Shown: positions 33,824 to 42,448 of the stretch, piece after piece
How positions within the stretch are numbered: the first letter of the stretch is position 1
Layout: every line of letters begins with the position of its first letter
The notes under the pieces: generated by a model
The model's input: only the letters and a program-made list of their open reading frames with translations
Database searches by the model: none
What the model was told of the DNA's origin: nothing
Program-made: the position numbers and the translations under genes
Assembly (NCBI GenBank): GCA_024655945.1
Contig: JANLFK010000013.1
Span: 1 to 64,000, forward strand
Direction of reading: 5' to 3'
DNA length: 64,000 bases
Origin: a candidate division KSB1 bacterium
Lineage (GTDB): Bacteria > Zhuqueibacterota > Zhuqueibacteria > JANLFK01 > Oleimicrobiaceae

Positions 33824-34855
33824 CTAACTCCGGGAGCGGGTGCGGCTGCTCCCCGAAGACTGCCTGCTTCCACCACTGCTGCTGCCCGCCGACGACCCAG
33901 AGTGCGAAGAGGGCGGTGGTGAATAGCTTGCTGGCGGACTGTAGCTTGGCTGCGGCGTCGACCCTGCCGGTGGCGGACTGGTGGCGGTCCGCTGGTGTTC
34001 ACGCGGCGCCGACTTGGTCTCCTCAGGCTTAGCAGGGGCGCTTGCCGGAGGTGCACTCCTGGGCACGCGCCGGGCGATGTCCGAGTCGCGTTTCGCCTGT
34101 CGCGCCGGTGTGGCATCGTCCCGCGCAATCCGCCGACCCTGGTCAGTCGCATTGGGGTTCCGCTCGTCGCGCACCACCCTCCTGGTGGGGACCGCGTCGC
34201 CGCGCCGCTCTACGGTGCGACGCGTGTCGCTCGCCGGCCGCGCCAACTCCTGCCCGGCGCCCACCCCTTCGTGGGGCGAACGGGTCCGCGTTCCGGACAC
34301 AGCCGTCATTGGCGGGGCAGTCGGCTGCGCTCCCACACCTCCACCCGCCACCATCGTCCTGCGTTGGAACGGTCGCCGGGCATAGGTCTCCTCCCAATAC
34401 CAATAGCGCGGATAGCGCGGGTAGTAGTACCATCCCCAACCAGGCCCATAGTAGGCCCACCCGCCGTAGTACGAGAACGGCGTCCAATACCACGGATCTC
34501 CCCAGTAAGGATACCAACTGTACCACGGGTCCCAGTAGGAGTGCACCCGCCAGCCAAAGTAGAAGCGCCACGGGTAGTTGTAGTAGGGGTCCCACCAGTA
34601 CCACCAGGGATCATAGACGATGTAAGGGCGCCCGTACAGCCCGTGGTGATAGACGTCCACCCGATGGTAGACAGTCGAGTCGGCAGTAGTCGCAGCTGAG
34701 GTGTCTTGCTCGACATAGCGCTCCTCGTATTCGTCGTAGGAGGTGGCCTCGCTCTCCACCCTCACTTTGGCAATCTGGGTGTAGCACCCTGCCACGAGGA
34801 ACAGCCCCATGACTGCTAACGTGGCAACCAGCGCACGGCTTCTTGTCGTTGCCAT
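33824..34855 (-). CDS. Lipoprotein with an extremely Trp/Tyr-rich middle and a Ser/Pro/Arg-rich tail
   Basis: 343 residues. The lipobox is FLVAGC, then YTQIAKVRVESEATSYDEYEERYVEQD. Residues ~75-155 are dominated by Trp, Tyr, Pro and Gly (IVYDPWWYWWDPYYNYPW; YWTPFSYYGGWAYYGPGWGW). The tail is Arg- and then Ser/Pro-rich (PPSSHSGSSAGSSSGG). No catalytic motif is visible. Such lipoproteins are probably anchored at the outer membrane and might bind polymers or cell-wall glycans, but this is a guess. It lies downstream of a sigma-70/sigma-54 promoter pair with a ~190-220-base leader. Confidence 0.75.
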   Translation of the reverse strand: MATTRSRALVATLAVMGLFLVAGCYTQIAKVRVESEATSYDEYEERYVEQDTSAATTADSTVYHRVDVYHHGLYGRPYIVYDPWWYWWDPYYNYPWRFYFGWRVHSYWDPWYSWYPYWGDPWYWTPFSYYGGWAYYGPGWGWYYYPRYPRYWYWEETYARRPFQRRTMVAGGGVGAQPTAPPMTAVSGTRTRSPHEGVGAGQELARPASDTRRTVERRGDAVPTRRVVRDERNPNATDQGRRIARDDATPARQAKRDSDIARRVPRSAPPASAPAKPEETKSAPREHQRTATSPPPAGSTPQPSYSPPASYSPPPSSHSGSSAGSSSGGSRQSSGSSRTRSRS

Positions 34856-35050
34856 CAGTATCGCCTCCTCAATTGCTCAGAGCGCAGGGCATCTTTCCGC
34901 ACCCTTTCTGCATCCGAACCTTAAGTCAGCTCGTCACGCCTCCGCAGCCCTGCTCCCACAAGCACAATCTTCCGTCGCGGCCTTGGGCAGCGCTCGCTCC
35001 TCTCTTGCTCTCCATACGAGCTCGCGGCTACCCTTTCTTGCCCGCTTTCA

Positions 35051-35079
35051 AATATACGAAAACCAACGGCGGTTGTCAA
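35051..35079 (-). promoter_or_regulatory. Consensus sigma-70 promoter of the aromatic-rich lipoprotein gene
   Basis: Minus strand TTGACA (35079-35074), 17-base spacer, TATATT (35056-35051), in the 402-base gene-free stretch 34856-35257. It is the closest sigma-70 match seen in the window. Expected start near 35044. Confidence 0.8.
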
Positions 35080-35088
35080 CCTGTAATT

Positions 35089-35105
35089 TGCAAAGGCTGT
35101 GCCAG
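35089..35105 (-). promoter_or_regulatory. Sigma-54 (-24/-12) promoter in tandem with the sigma-70 promoter
   Basis: Minus strand CTGGCAC-AGCCT-TTGCA, a full match to the TGGCAC-N5-TTGC core, ten bases upstream of the sigma-70 -35 box. Transcription would start near 35078. No TGACAG/CTGTCA element is seen above it, so a different activator is likely. Confidence 0.7.
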
Positions 35106-35257
35106 CACTGGCTGGCGCCAGCGGGGCGCCAACTCCTTGAGGATTTGTGAGATGCCCTGTCGCCATGCACAACCAACTCCCCACGGCTTTGCATATTCAT
35201 GCCGAGATGCCAACTTTCTTAGCAGGCCTGGCCAGCTTGTTAGCAGAGGCGAGGGCC

Positions 35258-35872
35258 TCAGAAATGGAAGCCATACTCCCTGGTCGTCCAGGTTGCCACC
35301 GGCACGCCACGTTCCTCGCCGGGGACGAAGCGGGTGGCGCGCGCCGCCCTTAGGGCAGCCAGGGCGCACTCCTCGCTCCCCGTCGTGTTCAGGACAACCA
35401 CCGCCTCGGCGACCGAACCGTCAGGCTTCACCAGGAGGCTGACTTTGACCACCCCCTGGGCCCCTTTCTGCCGGGCAGCCTTCGGGTACTCCGGAAAGAC
35501 CTCGGCGATCGGCCGCGGCGGTGTGACTGACGAGGCGCTACTTTCGGGCGCCCCGCCCAGCAGCGAGGACGAGGCAGCCTGGAAAGAAATCTCCGTTAGG
35601 TCAATGGTTTCGTCCAGGGGCAGAGCCGGGTCGTCCACAGGCACCGGTACCGCCGGACGCGGAGGTGGAGCGAGCGCCCCAACTTGGCGCGTCACCGGCA
35701 CCTCTTCCACCTGCACCTGGACGGGCAGCAGAGCAACTGGCCTTCTTCCGACTTCGAACCGCGGCGAGAGCTGAAAAAAAAAGATGAGGAGGAGCAGAGC
35801 AATCACCGCAGCGCGCTCCAGCCGCACCCGGTACCCGGCTTTGAAGACCTCATGTGCGGTGGAAGTTGCCAT
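35258..35872 (-). CDS. TonB-like energy transducer
   Basis: 204 residues. There is a short cytoplasmic start, one membrane helix (AAVIALLLLIFFFQL, ~19-33) and a Pro-rich periplasmic linker (APPPRPAVPVPVDDPALP). The C-terminal TonB domain is EVFPEYPKAARQKGAQGVVKVSLLVKPDG plus ALRAARATRFVPGEERGVPV. It couples the proton-motive force to outer-membrane receptors. No ExbBD or TonB receptor is nearby. A terminator separates it from the bat operon, and a GAGGA site precedes ATG 35872. Confidence 0.9.
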   Translation of the reverse strand: MATSTAHEVFKAGYRVRLERAAVIALLLLIFFFQLSPRFEVGRRPVALLPVQVQVEEVPVTRQVGALAPPPRPAVPVPVDDPALPLDETIDLTEISFQAASSSLLGGAPESSASSVTPPRPIAEVFPEYPKAARQKGAQGVVKVSLLVKPDGSVAEAVVVLNTTGSEECALAALRAARATRFVPGEERGVPVATWTTREYGFHF

Positions 35873-35921
35873 CTTGTCGATCCTCGCGGAGCAAGGGGAG
35901 CCCGTCCTTCCCACCTTGCCC

Positions 35922-35948
35922 AAAACGACAAAGCCCCGCGCCGGGGCT
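35922..35948 (-). terminator. Terminator of the bat operon
   Basis: Minus strand AGCCCCG-GCG-CGGGGCT (35948-35932), then TTGTCGTTTT. It starts six bases after the batE stop. Confidence 0.75.
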
Positions 35949-35953
35949 CTGTT

Positions 35954-36724
35954 TCAGATGCGCTCCATGGCAGCTGCAGGGAGCCAGCCCACCTTGCCAT
36001 CAGGCAGGCGAATCCGGCACCAGGAGCCGCTCACTTCCTCGATGCGCACCTTGGCGCCGGCATGGAGGAAAAACTGTTCTGCAGCCTCCTCGCCGGGTCC
36101 ACTGAGGGCCGCGACCTTCTCCTCCAAGACGACGGCCTCTGCCAAGCGGGTCGCTTCGTGAAGGCGTGCGGCCAATGTGACGGCAAAGAGGACAAGCAGG
36201 AAGCCAAAGAGCCAAAGTCCGGCCCTGAGCGGGCGATGGACCCTGCCCGGCCTGTCCAAGACCAGGCCTATGACCAAGGCGACCACAATGAGATAGAGTC
36301 CCATCACCACTCGAAAAAGCGTACCAAAAGCCAGCCAGTCCTTGAAGCTTTCCACGAAGCGGAAGAGTATGAACTTGGGAGGCACCACGATGTGGTCAAC
36401 CGTCTTGAGGTTAGCCAACTCCAGGTTGAATCGCACCTCCTCGTCCTCAGGCAGGAGCCGCCTGGCCCTTTCGTAGTTGAGAATCGCCCTGCCGATATCG
36501 CCCAGGCGGTAGTAGGCGTTCCCCAGGTTGAAGTAAAGGGCCCCGCTTTCGAAACCTGAAGCTAACGCCTGCTGGTACTTGGCCACCGCGCCCTGGTAGT
36601 CTCCCCGTTCGTACAGCGAATTTCCTTCGCGAACCACGCTCTCGGCTGCACTACGCCCTTGGGCAAGCACGAGCGCGACAGGCAAGCACACGACAAGAAA
36701 GGCTATCAACCAGTACTTACGCAT
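35954..36724 (-). CDS. batE: BatE-like TPR and SH3 protein
   Basis: 256 residues. After a signal peptide come TPR repeats (GNSLYERGDYQGAVAKYQQALASG; ALYFNLGNAYYRLGDIGRAILNYERA). Two membrane helices follow (VVMGLYLIVVALVIGLVL; GLWLFGFLLVLFAVTLAA), then a C-terminal bacterial SH3 domain (VEEVSG-like SWCRIRLPDGKVGWLP). BatE closes the Bat set and is thought to act with BatA/B in the envelope. It starts three bases after the batD stop. Confidence 0.85.
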   Translation of the reverse strand: MRKYWLIAFLVVCLPVALVLAQGRSAAESVVREGNSLYERGDYQGAVAKYQQALASGFESGALYFNLGNAYYRLGDIGRAILNYERARRLLPEDEEVRFNLELANLKTVDHIVVPPKFILFRFVESFKDWLAFGTLFRVVMGLYLIVVALVIGLVLDRPGRVHRPLRAGLWLFGFLLVLFAVTLAARLHEATRLAEAVVLEEKVAALSGPGEEAAEQFFLHAGAKVRIEEVSGSWCRIRLPDGKVGWLPAAAMERI

Positions 36725-36727
36725 AGT

Positions 36728-38599
36728 TCACAAGGCCTCTTCCAGACCGACGATTGCCGCCCGAGCCCGTTTGTAGAACTGTCTCATGTCCTCCACAGTG
36801 GCAGTGGTGGGTGCAAAACGGCGGTAGTCGCACTCCCGCAGGCAGCTCATCAGAGCCTCTACCTGCTCGTGTGGCACATTGCGTTGGAGGAGCTGGCGTT
36901 CGGCTTTCTCGCTGATCAGGCCGGCGGCAGAGGTGTTGAGCTTGTCGGCAACATAGCCGAGCAGGCTGCGTGCAACCTCGGCGTAGAATTCCTTCTCGGT
37001 CTTGGTGCTGATCAACCCCTTGGCCTTGTGCAGACGGCGCATTGCCAGGCGATTGGCGCGCCTGTTGCGCGCGTAGGCCACGTCGCCAGCCAACCGGTCA
37101 AGGTGGCGTCGGTAGACCACGGCACCTGCCAGCAGTACCAAGGGGAAAATGGTCACACCCCAGAAGAGGCCCGCGCCGAAAGGTCTGCCTCCACATGGGT
37201 AGAGTCGAATGTCCGACTTGATAAAGCGAATGTCCTGGCCCACCAGGCGCACTTCCTCCTTGGTCATCGGGCCGGCCATGGCCGCCACTTCGCGGGCCCC
37301 CTTGCGCACCCGCAGCACCAGCTCCGGCGTGGTCAGCGTGCGGTAGGAGCCAGCGGCCGGATCGAAGAAGGAGAAACGTACCGGCTTGATGTGATGCTCG
37401 CCGGGGAAACGGGGCACCAGCACGTACTCGAAAGTCTTCGCCCCGGAAATCGCCTCGCTGCCGCGGTTGATCTCCTCGCTTACCTTTGGCTTGTACTGCT
37501 CCAGGTCAGAGGAGATGGCAACCACGGGTTCCTTGACCATCATGATGTTACCTGTGCCGCTGATCCTCACCGTGAGCGTCACCGCCTCGTTGGTCTCCAC
37601 TTCGGCTTTGTCCAGCCCTGCAGAGATGTGGAAACTCCCCACGGCACCAGAAAAGTCAGCGGGCTTGCCCGCCTCCGGAAGAGGCAGCACCTCCACCGTC
37701 ACCGGCTGCGAGTAGACGGCCTTGCGTACCACGCGCGCGAAAAAAGGGTCATCGAAAAAGCTATCGAAAAAGTCCCGGGGCCGGCGCGAGCGCGGCTCCC
37801 GCACCTCGCATTCGATGCCCATAGGATCGATGGTCACCTTGCCAGGAGATGTGGGGAAAAGGATCATCTTCCTCAGGTCGGCGATCACGAACTGGCGACC
37901 ACCCACCACCTCCTGACCCTGCACCGGTCGCTGCGGCAAAGGGAGCTCCTCGGCCCAAAACCCAGAAGTCGCGGGCAACTTGGTGATGGCGTAGTTGGTC
38001 ACCTCCACCCGCGTGTAGATACGAAAGGTGACCACCACAGGTTGGTTCTGGTACACGCGCCGCCGATCGACAATGGCCTTGAGGAAGAGATTGCCCTCGA
38101 TGTCGGAGTCGCTGCCCAACTGTTCCGGCGGGCGGCCTGCGGGGGCCGGCTGTTGCGCAGGGGCAGGGCCCGCCACCACTTGCAACGTCACCGGCTGTGC
38201 CTTGAAAACCTCCCCCTTGTAATTGACCTGCACCGCAGGGATCTCGAACTGCCCCTCCTTGACCGCAAGGTAGCGGAAGGAAAAGCTCTTGCTGACCGAC
38301 ATGCGGCCGTTAATGAACTGAAAGCTCGACGAGGTGCCACTGGAGCCGAGATAAGTGGCAAAGGCGCTCAAGTCAGGCAGCTCAGGGGGAGCAGCATCGT
38401 TGGCATTTGCCCCCTGGTACTCAACGATCAGAGTAAAGGGCTGATTGACCGCCACCACCTTGGCGTCCACGCTCATGGTGACCGTCAGGTCGGCACCCCA
38501 TAGCGGGCCAAGGCCGCAAAGGAGCAGGAGCACAGCGGCCACGCTGCTGTAATTGCAGCGCTTCCACGCAGTGACGGTTGTGGAAAGAGTCTTGCTCAT
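36728..38599 (-). CDS. batD: BatD protein
   Basis: 623 residues. A signal peptide (VAAVLLLLCGLGPLWG-AD) is followed by Ig-like oxygen-tolerance domains typical of BatD (VAVNQPFTLIVEYQGAN, YRYLAVKEGQFEIPAVQVNYKG, VVTFRIYTRVEVTNYAITKLP). A membrane helix (FWGVTIFPLVLLAGAVVY) lies near residue 480, with a cytoplasmic helical tail. Expression sits between batC and batE with a two-base gap to batC, so the genes are co-translated. Bat proteins affect aerotolerance, virulence and envelope integrity in Bacteroides and Leptospira; the biochemical role is undefined. Confidence 0.92.
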   Translation of the reverse strand: MSKTLSTTVTAWKRCNYSSVAAVLLLLCGLGPLWGADLTVTMSVDAKVVAVNQPFTLIVEYQGANANDAAPPELPDLSAFATYLGSSGTSSSFQFINGRMSVSKSFSFRYLAVKEGQFEIPAVQVNYKGEVFKAQPVTLQVVAGPAPAQQPAPAGRPPEQLGSDSDIEGNLFLKAIVDRRRVYQNQPVVVTFRIYTRVEVTNYAITKLPATSGFWAEELPLPQRPVQGQEVVGGRQFVIADLRKMILFPTSPGKVTIDPMGIECEVREPRSRRPRDFFDSFFDDPFFARVVRKAVYSQPVTVEVLPLPEAGKPADFSGAVGSFHISAGLDKAEVETNEAVTLTVRISGTGNIMMVKEPVVAISSDLEQYKPKVSEEINRGSEAISGAKTFEYVLVPRFPGEHHIKPVRFSFFDPAAGSYRTLTTPELVLRVRKGAREVAAMAGPMTKEEVRLVGQDIRFIKSDIRLYPCGGRPFGAGLFWGVTIFPLVLLAGAVVYRRHLDRLAGDVAYARNRRANRLAMRRLHKAKGLISTKTEKEFYAEVARSLLGYVADKLNTSAAGLISEKAERQLLQRNVPHEQVEALMSCLRECDYRRFAPTTATVEDMRQFYKRARAAIVGLEEAL

Positions 38600-38600
38600 G

Positions 38601-39323
38601 CTACCAGTCCTTCAGCACACGCCTACTGCCCTGGGATGCTACCTTGCGGCTCTCCTGGGCGTCCTTTTCGCTCTGATTGAGCGCATCGAGGATGCGCGCC
38701 GCATCCTCCTTGGACATCTCCTGCTGGTCCTTCTGCTGCCTGGCCTGCTCCTGTTCTTTTTCCTGGCCGGATTGCTCCTGTTCCTGGCGCTGCTGCTCTT
38801 GCTCACCTTGGTCGCCCGCCTGCTGCTGCGCCTGTTGCTGCTGTTCTGGTTGCTGCTGTTGCTGTTGCTGCTGACCGGCTGGCTGCTTCTGGGCGTTGTT
38901 CTTCAGGAGGGCGCGCACATACTCGAGGTTATACTTGGCGTCCACATCGTCAGGGTCCAGTTGCAGGGCCTTCTGGTAGGCAAGGATGCTTTCCGGCAGC
39001 TTCCCCATTTGAAATAGGGTGTTGCCCACGTTGTAGTAGGCCTTTGCCTGCGTGGCGACTTCCGGACTGTTCAAGGACTGGTCGTACTCTTTGAGCGCCT
39101 CCTCGTAGTTCTGGCGCTTGTAGCTAGTGTTGCCAAGGTTGAAGTGAATCACGGGCGAAAGCGGGTCCTGGTTGAGGGCATCCCGATACTTGTCGGCAGC
39201 TGCCTCATACTTCTCCTGGGCATAGAGGCGATTGCCTTCCAACACCCGTTTGCGCCCCGCCTGGGCACACGCGATGGCAGGGAGCATGAGGACAAGCACA
39301 ATTGTCGTCAACCGATTCAGCAT
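38601..39323 (-). CDS. batC: BatC TPR protein with a Gln-rich tract
   Basis: 240 residues. Signal peptide, then three TPR repeats (GNRLYAQEKYEAAADKYRDALNQDP; VIHFNLGNTSYKRQNYEEALKEYDQSL; AYYNVGNTLFQMGKLPESILAYQKAL). A long low-complexity Gln/Glu segment at ~155-205, encoded by CAG/CAA repeats, follows. It ends SRRVLKDW. TPRs suggest a scaffold for BatA and BatB. The CAG/CAA tract (38.75-38.88 kb) could vary in length by slippage. Confidence 0.9.
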   Translation of the reverse strand: MLNRLTTIVLVLMLPAIACAQAGRKRVLEGNRLYAQEKYEAAADKYRDALNQDPLSPVIHFNLGNTSYKRQNYEEALKEYDQSLNSPEVATQAKAYYNVGNTLFQMGKLPESILAYQKALQLDPDDVDAKYNLEYVRALLKNNAQKQPAGQQQQQQQQPEQQQQAQQQAGDQGEQEQQRQEQEQSGQEKEQEQARQQKDQQEMSKEDAARILDALNQSEKDAQESRKVASQGSRRVLKDW

Positions 39324-39338
39324 AAGCCGTTCTCGCCA

Positions 39339-40370
39339 CTATTCAAAGCGCCCGTGCCATTCTCGCCTAAGTGTACGTCGTTCCGGGATGAGCGGTTCCA
39401 CAATCAGCAGCAGCAACACGACGAAGAGGATGTACTGAAAGCGGTCTTCGAACTGGGAAAAGCGCAAGGAGGCCAGTTCTTTCTTCTCCATGCCGGCAAT
39501 CCGCTCGTAGATTTTGTCGAGCTCCATGGCGCCACCCGTGGCGCGGTAGTAGGCACCACCTGTCTCCTGGGCGATCTTCTGTAGGGTGATCTCATCCAGT
39601 TTGCTAGTGACGCGTTGCCCACTTCTGTCCTTCTTGTAGTCCACCAGCTGGCCGCGCTGGTCATACACGGGGATGGGCACCCCTTCCACCGAGCCGATGC
39701 CAATGGTGTAAATGACAATTCCCTCGCGGGCGGCCTGCTTGGCCACTTCCACAGGGTTGGAGCCGTGGTCCTCGCCATCGGTGACCAGCACCAGCACCTT
39801 GTGCTTGCGTTCTTTCTGCTCGAAGGCTCGCATCGCCACGGCGATGGCCTCGCCGATGGCGGTGCCCGGCGTCGGGATGAGGCTGGGATCCATGATGTCC
39901 AGAAACATCTCTGCCCCCGCGTAATCCAGGGTCAGCGGGCACTGCAGGAATGCCTCACCGGCAAAGGCGACCAAGCCGATCCTATCACCTTGCAAGCGAT
40001 CAATAAACTGCTGGATCTCCCTCTTTGCCTTGGCGAGCCGGTTAGGCTTTACATCCTCGGCCTGCATGGAGAGCGACACGTCGAGCGCGACAACGATGTC
40101 GACGCCGCTGCGTTTGACTTCCTCAAGCTTGGTGCCGATCTGCGGGCGGGCCAGCGCCAAAATCATCAGGCTGACGGCAAGCACGAGCAACGCCGCTTTC
40201 AATACCTGGCGCCGCCTGCTGGTGTTGGCCGCAAGCTTCTGCAGCAAGGGCAGATGCCCAAACCGCTCCATCGCTCGGCGCTTCCAGCGAAAGGCCAGCG
40301 CGTAGAAAGCCACCAGCAGGGGGACCAGCAGCAACAGGTACAGCAAGTGTTCGTTGGCAAACCGCAGCAT
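39339..40370 (-). CDS. batB: BatB von Willebrand factor A protein
   Basis: 343 residues. Two N-terminal membrane helices (LLYLLLLVPLLVAFYAL; LKAALLVLAVSLMILAL) are followed by a VWA domain with the complete MIDAS: DVSLSM, the Thr in PGTAIGEAI and TDGEDHG. A C-terminal membrane helix (YILFVVLLLLIVEPLI) closes it. The domain faces the periplasm and binds a metal for protein contacts. It starts 14 bases after the batA stop. Confidence 0.94.
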   Translation of the reverse strand: MLRFANEHLLYLLLLVPLLVAFYALAFRWKRRAMERFGHLPLLQKLAANTSRRRQVLKAALLVLAVSLMILALARPQIGTKLEEVKRSGVDIVVALDVSLSMQAEDVKPNRLAKAKREIQQFIDRLQGDRIGLVAFAGEAFLQCPLTLDYAGAEMFLDIMDPSLIPTPGTAIGEAIAVAMRAFEQKERKHKVLVLVTDGEDHGSNPVEVAKQAAREGIVIYTIGIGSVEGVPIPVYDQRGQLVDYKKDRSGQRVTSKLDEITLQKIAQETGGAYYRATGGAMELDKIYERIAGMEKKELASLRFSQFEDRFQYILFVVLLLLIVEPLIPERRTLRREWHGRFE

Positions 40371-40383
40371 ATGGCTCAGGTCC

Positions 40384-41376
40384 CTATGGGATCTTGCGGA
40401 ACCGCGTGTGCGCCAGTACTACTTCAACCATCAGCGCGGCGAAAGCTACCCCCAAGAAGCGCACGAAGAGCTCCTTGTAGGTCGTATACTCCTTGACTTC
40501 GATCTTCGTCTTCTCTAACTCATCGATCTCCTGATAGATGCGGGCCAAGGTGGCTGTGTCGGTCGCCCGAAAATATCGGCCGCCGGTGATCCTCGCGATC
40601 TCCTTGAGCAAGTCCTCGTCAATTTCCACCGGCATGCGCACATATCTCTTGCCGAAAAATGGGTCTTGTACCGGGTACAGCGCCTCCCCCCGTGTACCGA
40701 CGCCGATGGTGTAGACGCGTACCTTGAAAGCCCGGGCAATGCGTGCCGCGGTGATGGGGTCGACCTCGCCGCGATTGTTTCTTCCATCCGTGAGCAGGAT
40801 GATGACCTTGCTCTTGGCGGTACTTTGCCGGAGCCTGTTAACGGCATTCGCCAGCCCCATGCCAATGGCGGTGCCATCTTCGATCATGCCCGGCTCGATC
40901 TGGCTCATGAAGGTCAGCAGCACACCGTAATCCATAGTCAGCGGGCACTGCGTGAAGCTCTTGCCGGCGAACACCACCAGGCCGATGCGGTCGCTCTTGC
41001 GACCACGAATGAACTGCGCGGCCACTTCCTTGGCGGCCTCGACGCGATTCTTCGGCTTAAAGTCCTCAGCCAGCATGCTGGTGGAGATGTCCAGGGCCAT
41101 GACGATGTCTACGCCCTCGGTGGTCACCTCCTGCGCCGTGCGCCCTGACTGCGGCCGGGCAAACGCGACGATGGCCATGACGATGGCCAACAGGCGCGCC
41201 ACGAACAGCGAGTGCCGCCACGGGGAGGTGCGTGCCGCCCCCACTTGCTTGAGGGTCCCCACCTGGGAATACTTTATGGTGCCCGAGGCACGGCGCTGCC
41301 GCTTGAGGTACCACAGAACCAGCAGCGGCACGACGGCCAGTAGGGCGAGAAATTCCGGGTTGGCAAAGCGCACCAT
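40384..41376 (-). CDS. batA: BatA von Willebrand factor A protein
   Basis: 330 residues built like BatB: N-terminal helices, VWA domain with MIDAS residues DISTSM, DGTAIGMGL and TDGRNNRG, and a terminal helix (FLGVAFAALMVEVVLA). BatA and BatB are paralogues that probably form a membrane complex. Its ATG directly abuts the stop of the upstream Ig-domain gene (TAGATG). Confidence 0.94.
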   Translation of the reverse strand: MVRFANPEFLALLAVVPLLVLWYLKRQRRASGTIKYSQVGTLKQVGAARTSPWRHSLFVARLLAIVMAIVAFARPQSGRTAQEVTTEGVDIVMALDISTSMLAEDFKPKNRVEAAKEVAAQFIRGRKSDRIGLVVFAGKSFTQCPLTMDYGVLLTFMSQIEPGMIEDGTAIGMGLANAVNRLRQSTAKSKVIILLTDGRNNRGEVDPITAARIARAFKVRVYTIGVGTRGEALYPVQDPFFGKRYVRMPVEIDEDLLKEIARITGGRYFRATDTATLARIYQEIDELEKTKIEVKEYTTYKELFVRFLGVAFAALMVEVVLAHTRFRKIP

Positions 41377-42426
41377 CTACCCGCCCTCCTGGTCCCGCTG
41401 CGCCTCTGCTTCCGGGCCTGCCGCCGCGCCAACTAACTCCACTTCCTGGTTGGCCATGGCTTCGGCCTCTGCGGCCACCTCGGCCACGACTAACTTCGTG
41501 CGCTGCACAAAGTCGTAAGCCAACTGCACGGCGCGCTCGTTCTCCTGAACACTGGGGAGATACTTGGCAAATTTCACCAGGTCGCTCAACTCGAGCAATT
41601 CGCGCAGGAGCTCGCGCTCCGCGCTGCCCACGGCGGCTTCCGCCATCGCCTGCAGCACCTCGCCGGTGGTCATCTCCAGAGCTGCAACATAGAACCGCCC
41701 CTCGATGTAGCGTCGCACGATCTCGGAAAGGGCGCTGTAGAACTGCTTCGTCTCACCTCTTTCCAACAGGCCAGACCCGACAAGCGCATCAAGCTCCTCC
41801 AGAGCAACCTCGTGGGCAGGTCGCGGGGGCTTTTCTCTCCTGGGGAGCAGTCCTTTGCCTTTCCGGTAGCGAATGAAGGCCAACACTGCCGCCGCCAGCA
41901 GAAGCAGAGCCAGCGCCCCGATCCCCACATGGCGGAGGAGCCTGCGCCAGTCTCGCGGTATCTCCAGCGGCGGTTTGATGTCGCGTATGTCCCCGGCTTG
42001 GTCAGGATTCAGGCTCAGCACGGTAATCTTTATCGGCTCGGTGCACAGTTCCCGCCTGGTGGTGTCCGCGCTCGTGTAGTAGCGAATGGTGAGCGGCGGT
42101 ATCTCGAAGTCGCCAGTCTCAAACGTGGAAATCACATACTCCGTCTGCTCGGTGATGAGGTCCCCTTGCTTGCTGGGCTCTTGCACGGCATAGTCGCGGA
42201 TTTCGAACATGCCCAAGTTTGCACCCAGGCTCGGCATTTCCACCACCACGTCGGCAGTCCGCTTCACAGCCACCGTGTACACGATGCGGTCGCCGATGTA
42301 GATGGTGGCGCGGTCGACCTTCGACTCCACCGTGATGGCCGCCTGCGCCGGCGCCAGAAGAGCCGCACCAGCCACCACGCCGGCGGCCAATAGCTTCCGC
42401 ACTTTATGCCCGAGAGAAATCATCAC
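41377..42426 (-). CDS. BatD/DUF4381-like membrane protein of the bat operon
   Basis: 349 residues. Signal peptide, an Ig-like oxygen-tolerance domain (VDRATIYIGDRIVYTVAVKRTADVVVEMPSL; FEIPPLTIRYYT), one membrane helix (VGIGALALLLLAAAVLAFI, ~170) and a cytoplasmic helical domain (LEELDALVGSGLLERGETKQFYSALSEIVRRYIEGRF...LSDLVKFAKYLPS) as in DUF4381 proteins. Such genes sit between DUF58/MoxR and batA in many Bacteroidota-type operons. A second, similar protein is encoded at 45380-46303. Confidence 0.85.
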   Translation of the reverse strand: MMISLGHKVRKLLAAGVVAGAALLAPAQAAITVESKVDRATIYIGDRIVYTVAVKRTADVVVEMPSLGANLGMFEIRDYAVQEPSKQGDLITEQTEYVISTFETGDFEIPPLTIRYYTSADTTRRELCTEPIKITVLSLNPDQAGDIRDIKPPLEIPRDWRRLLRHVGIGALALLLLAAAVLAFIRYRKGKGLLPRREKPPRPAHEVALEELDALVGSGLLERGETKQFYSALSEIVRRYIEGRFYVAALEMTTGEVLQAMAEAAVGSAERELLRELLELSDLVKFAKYLPSVQENERAVQLAYDFVQRTKLVVAEVAAEAEAMANQEVELVGAAAGPEAEAQRDQEGG

Positions 42427-42448
42427 CGTGACCTTCGCTGCGCCTGAC

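Noticed and set aside
38750-38880. CAG/CAA run as a mobile or regulatory repeat
   Set aside because: It lies in frame within batC and simply encodes the Gln-rich tract.
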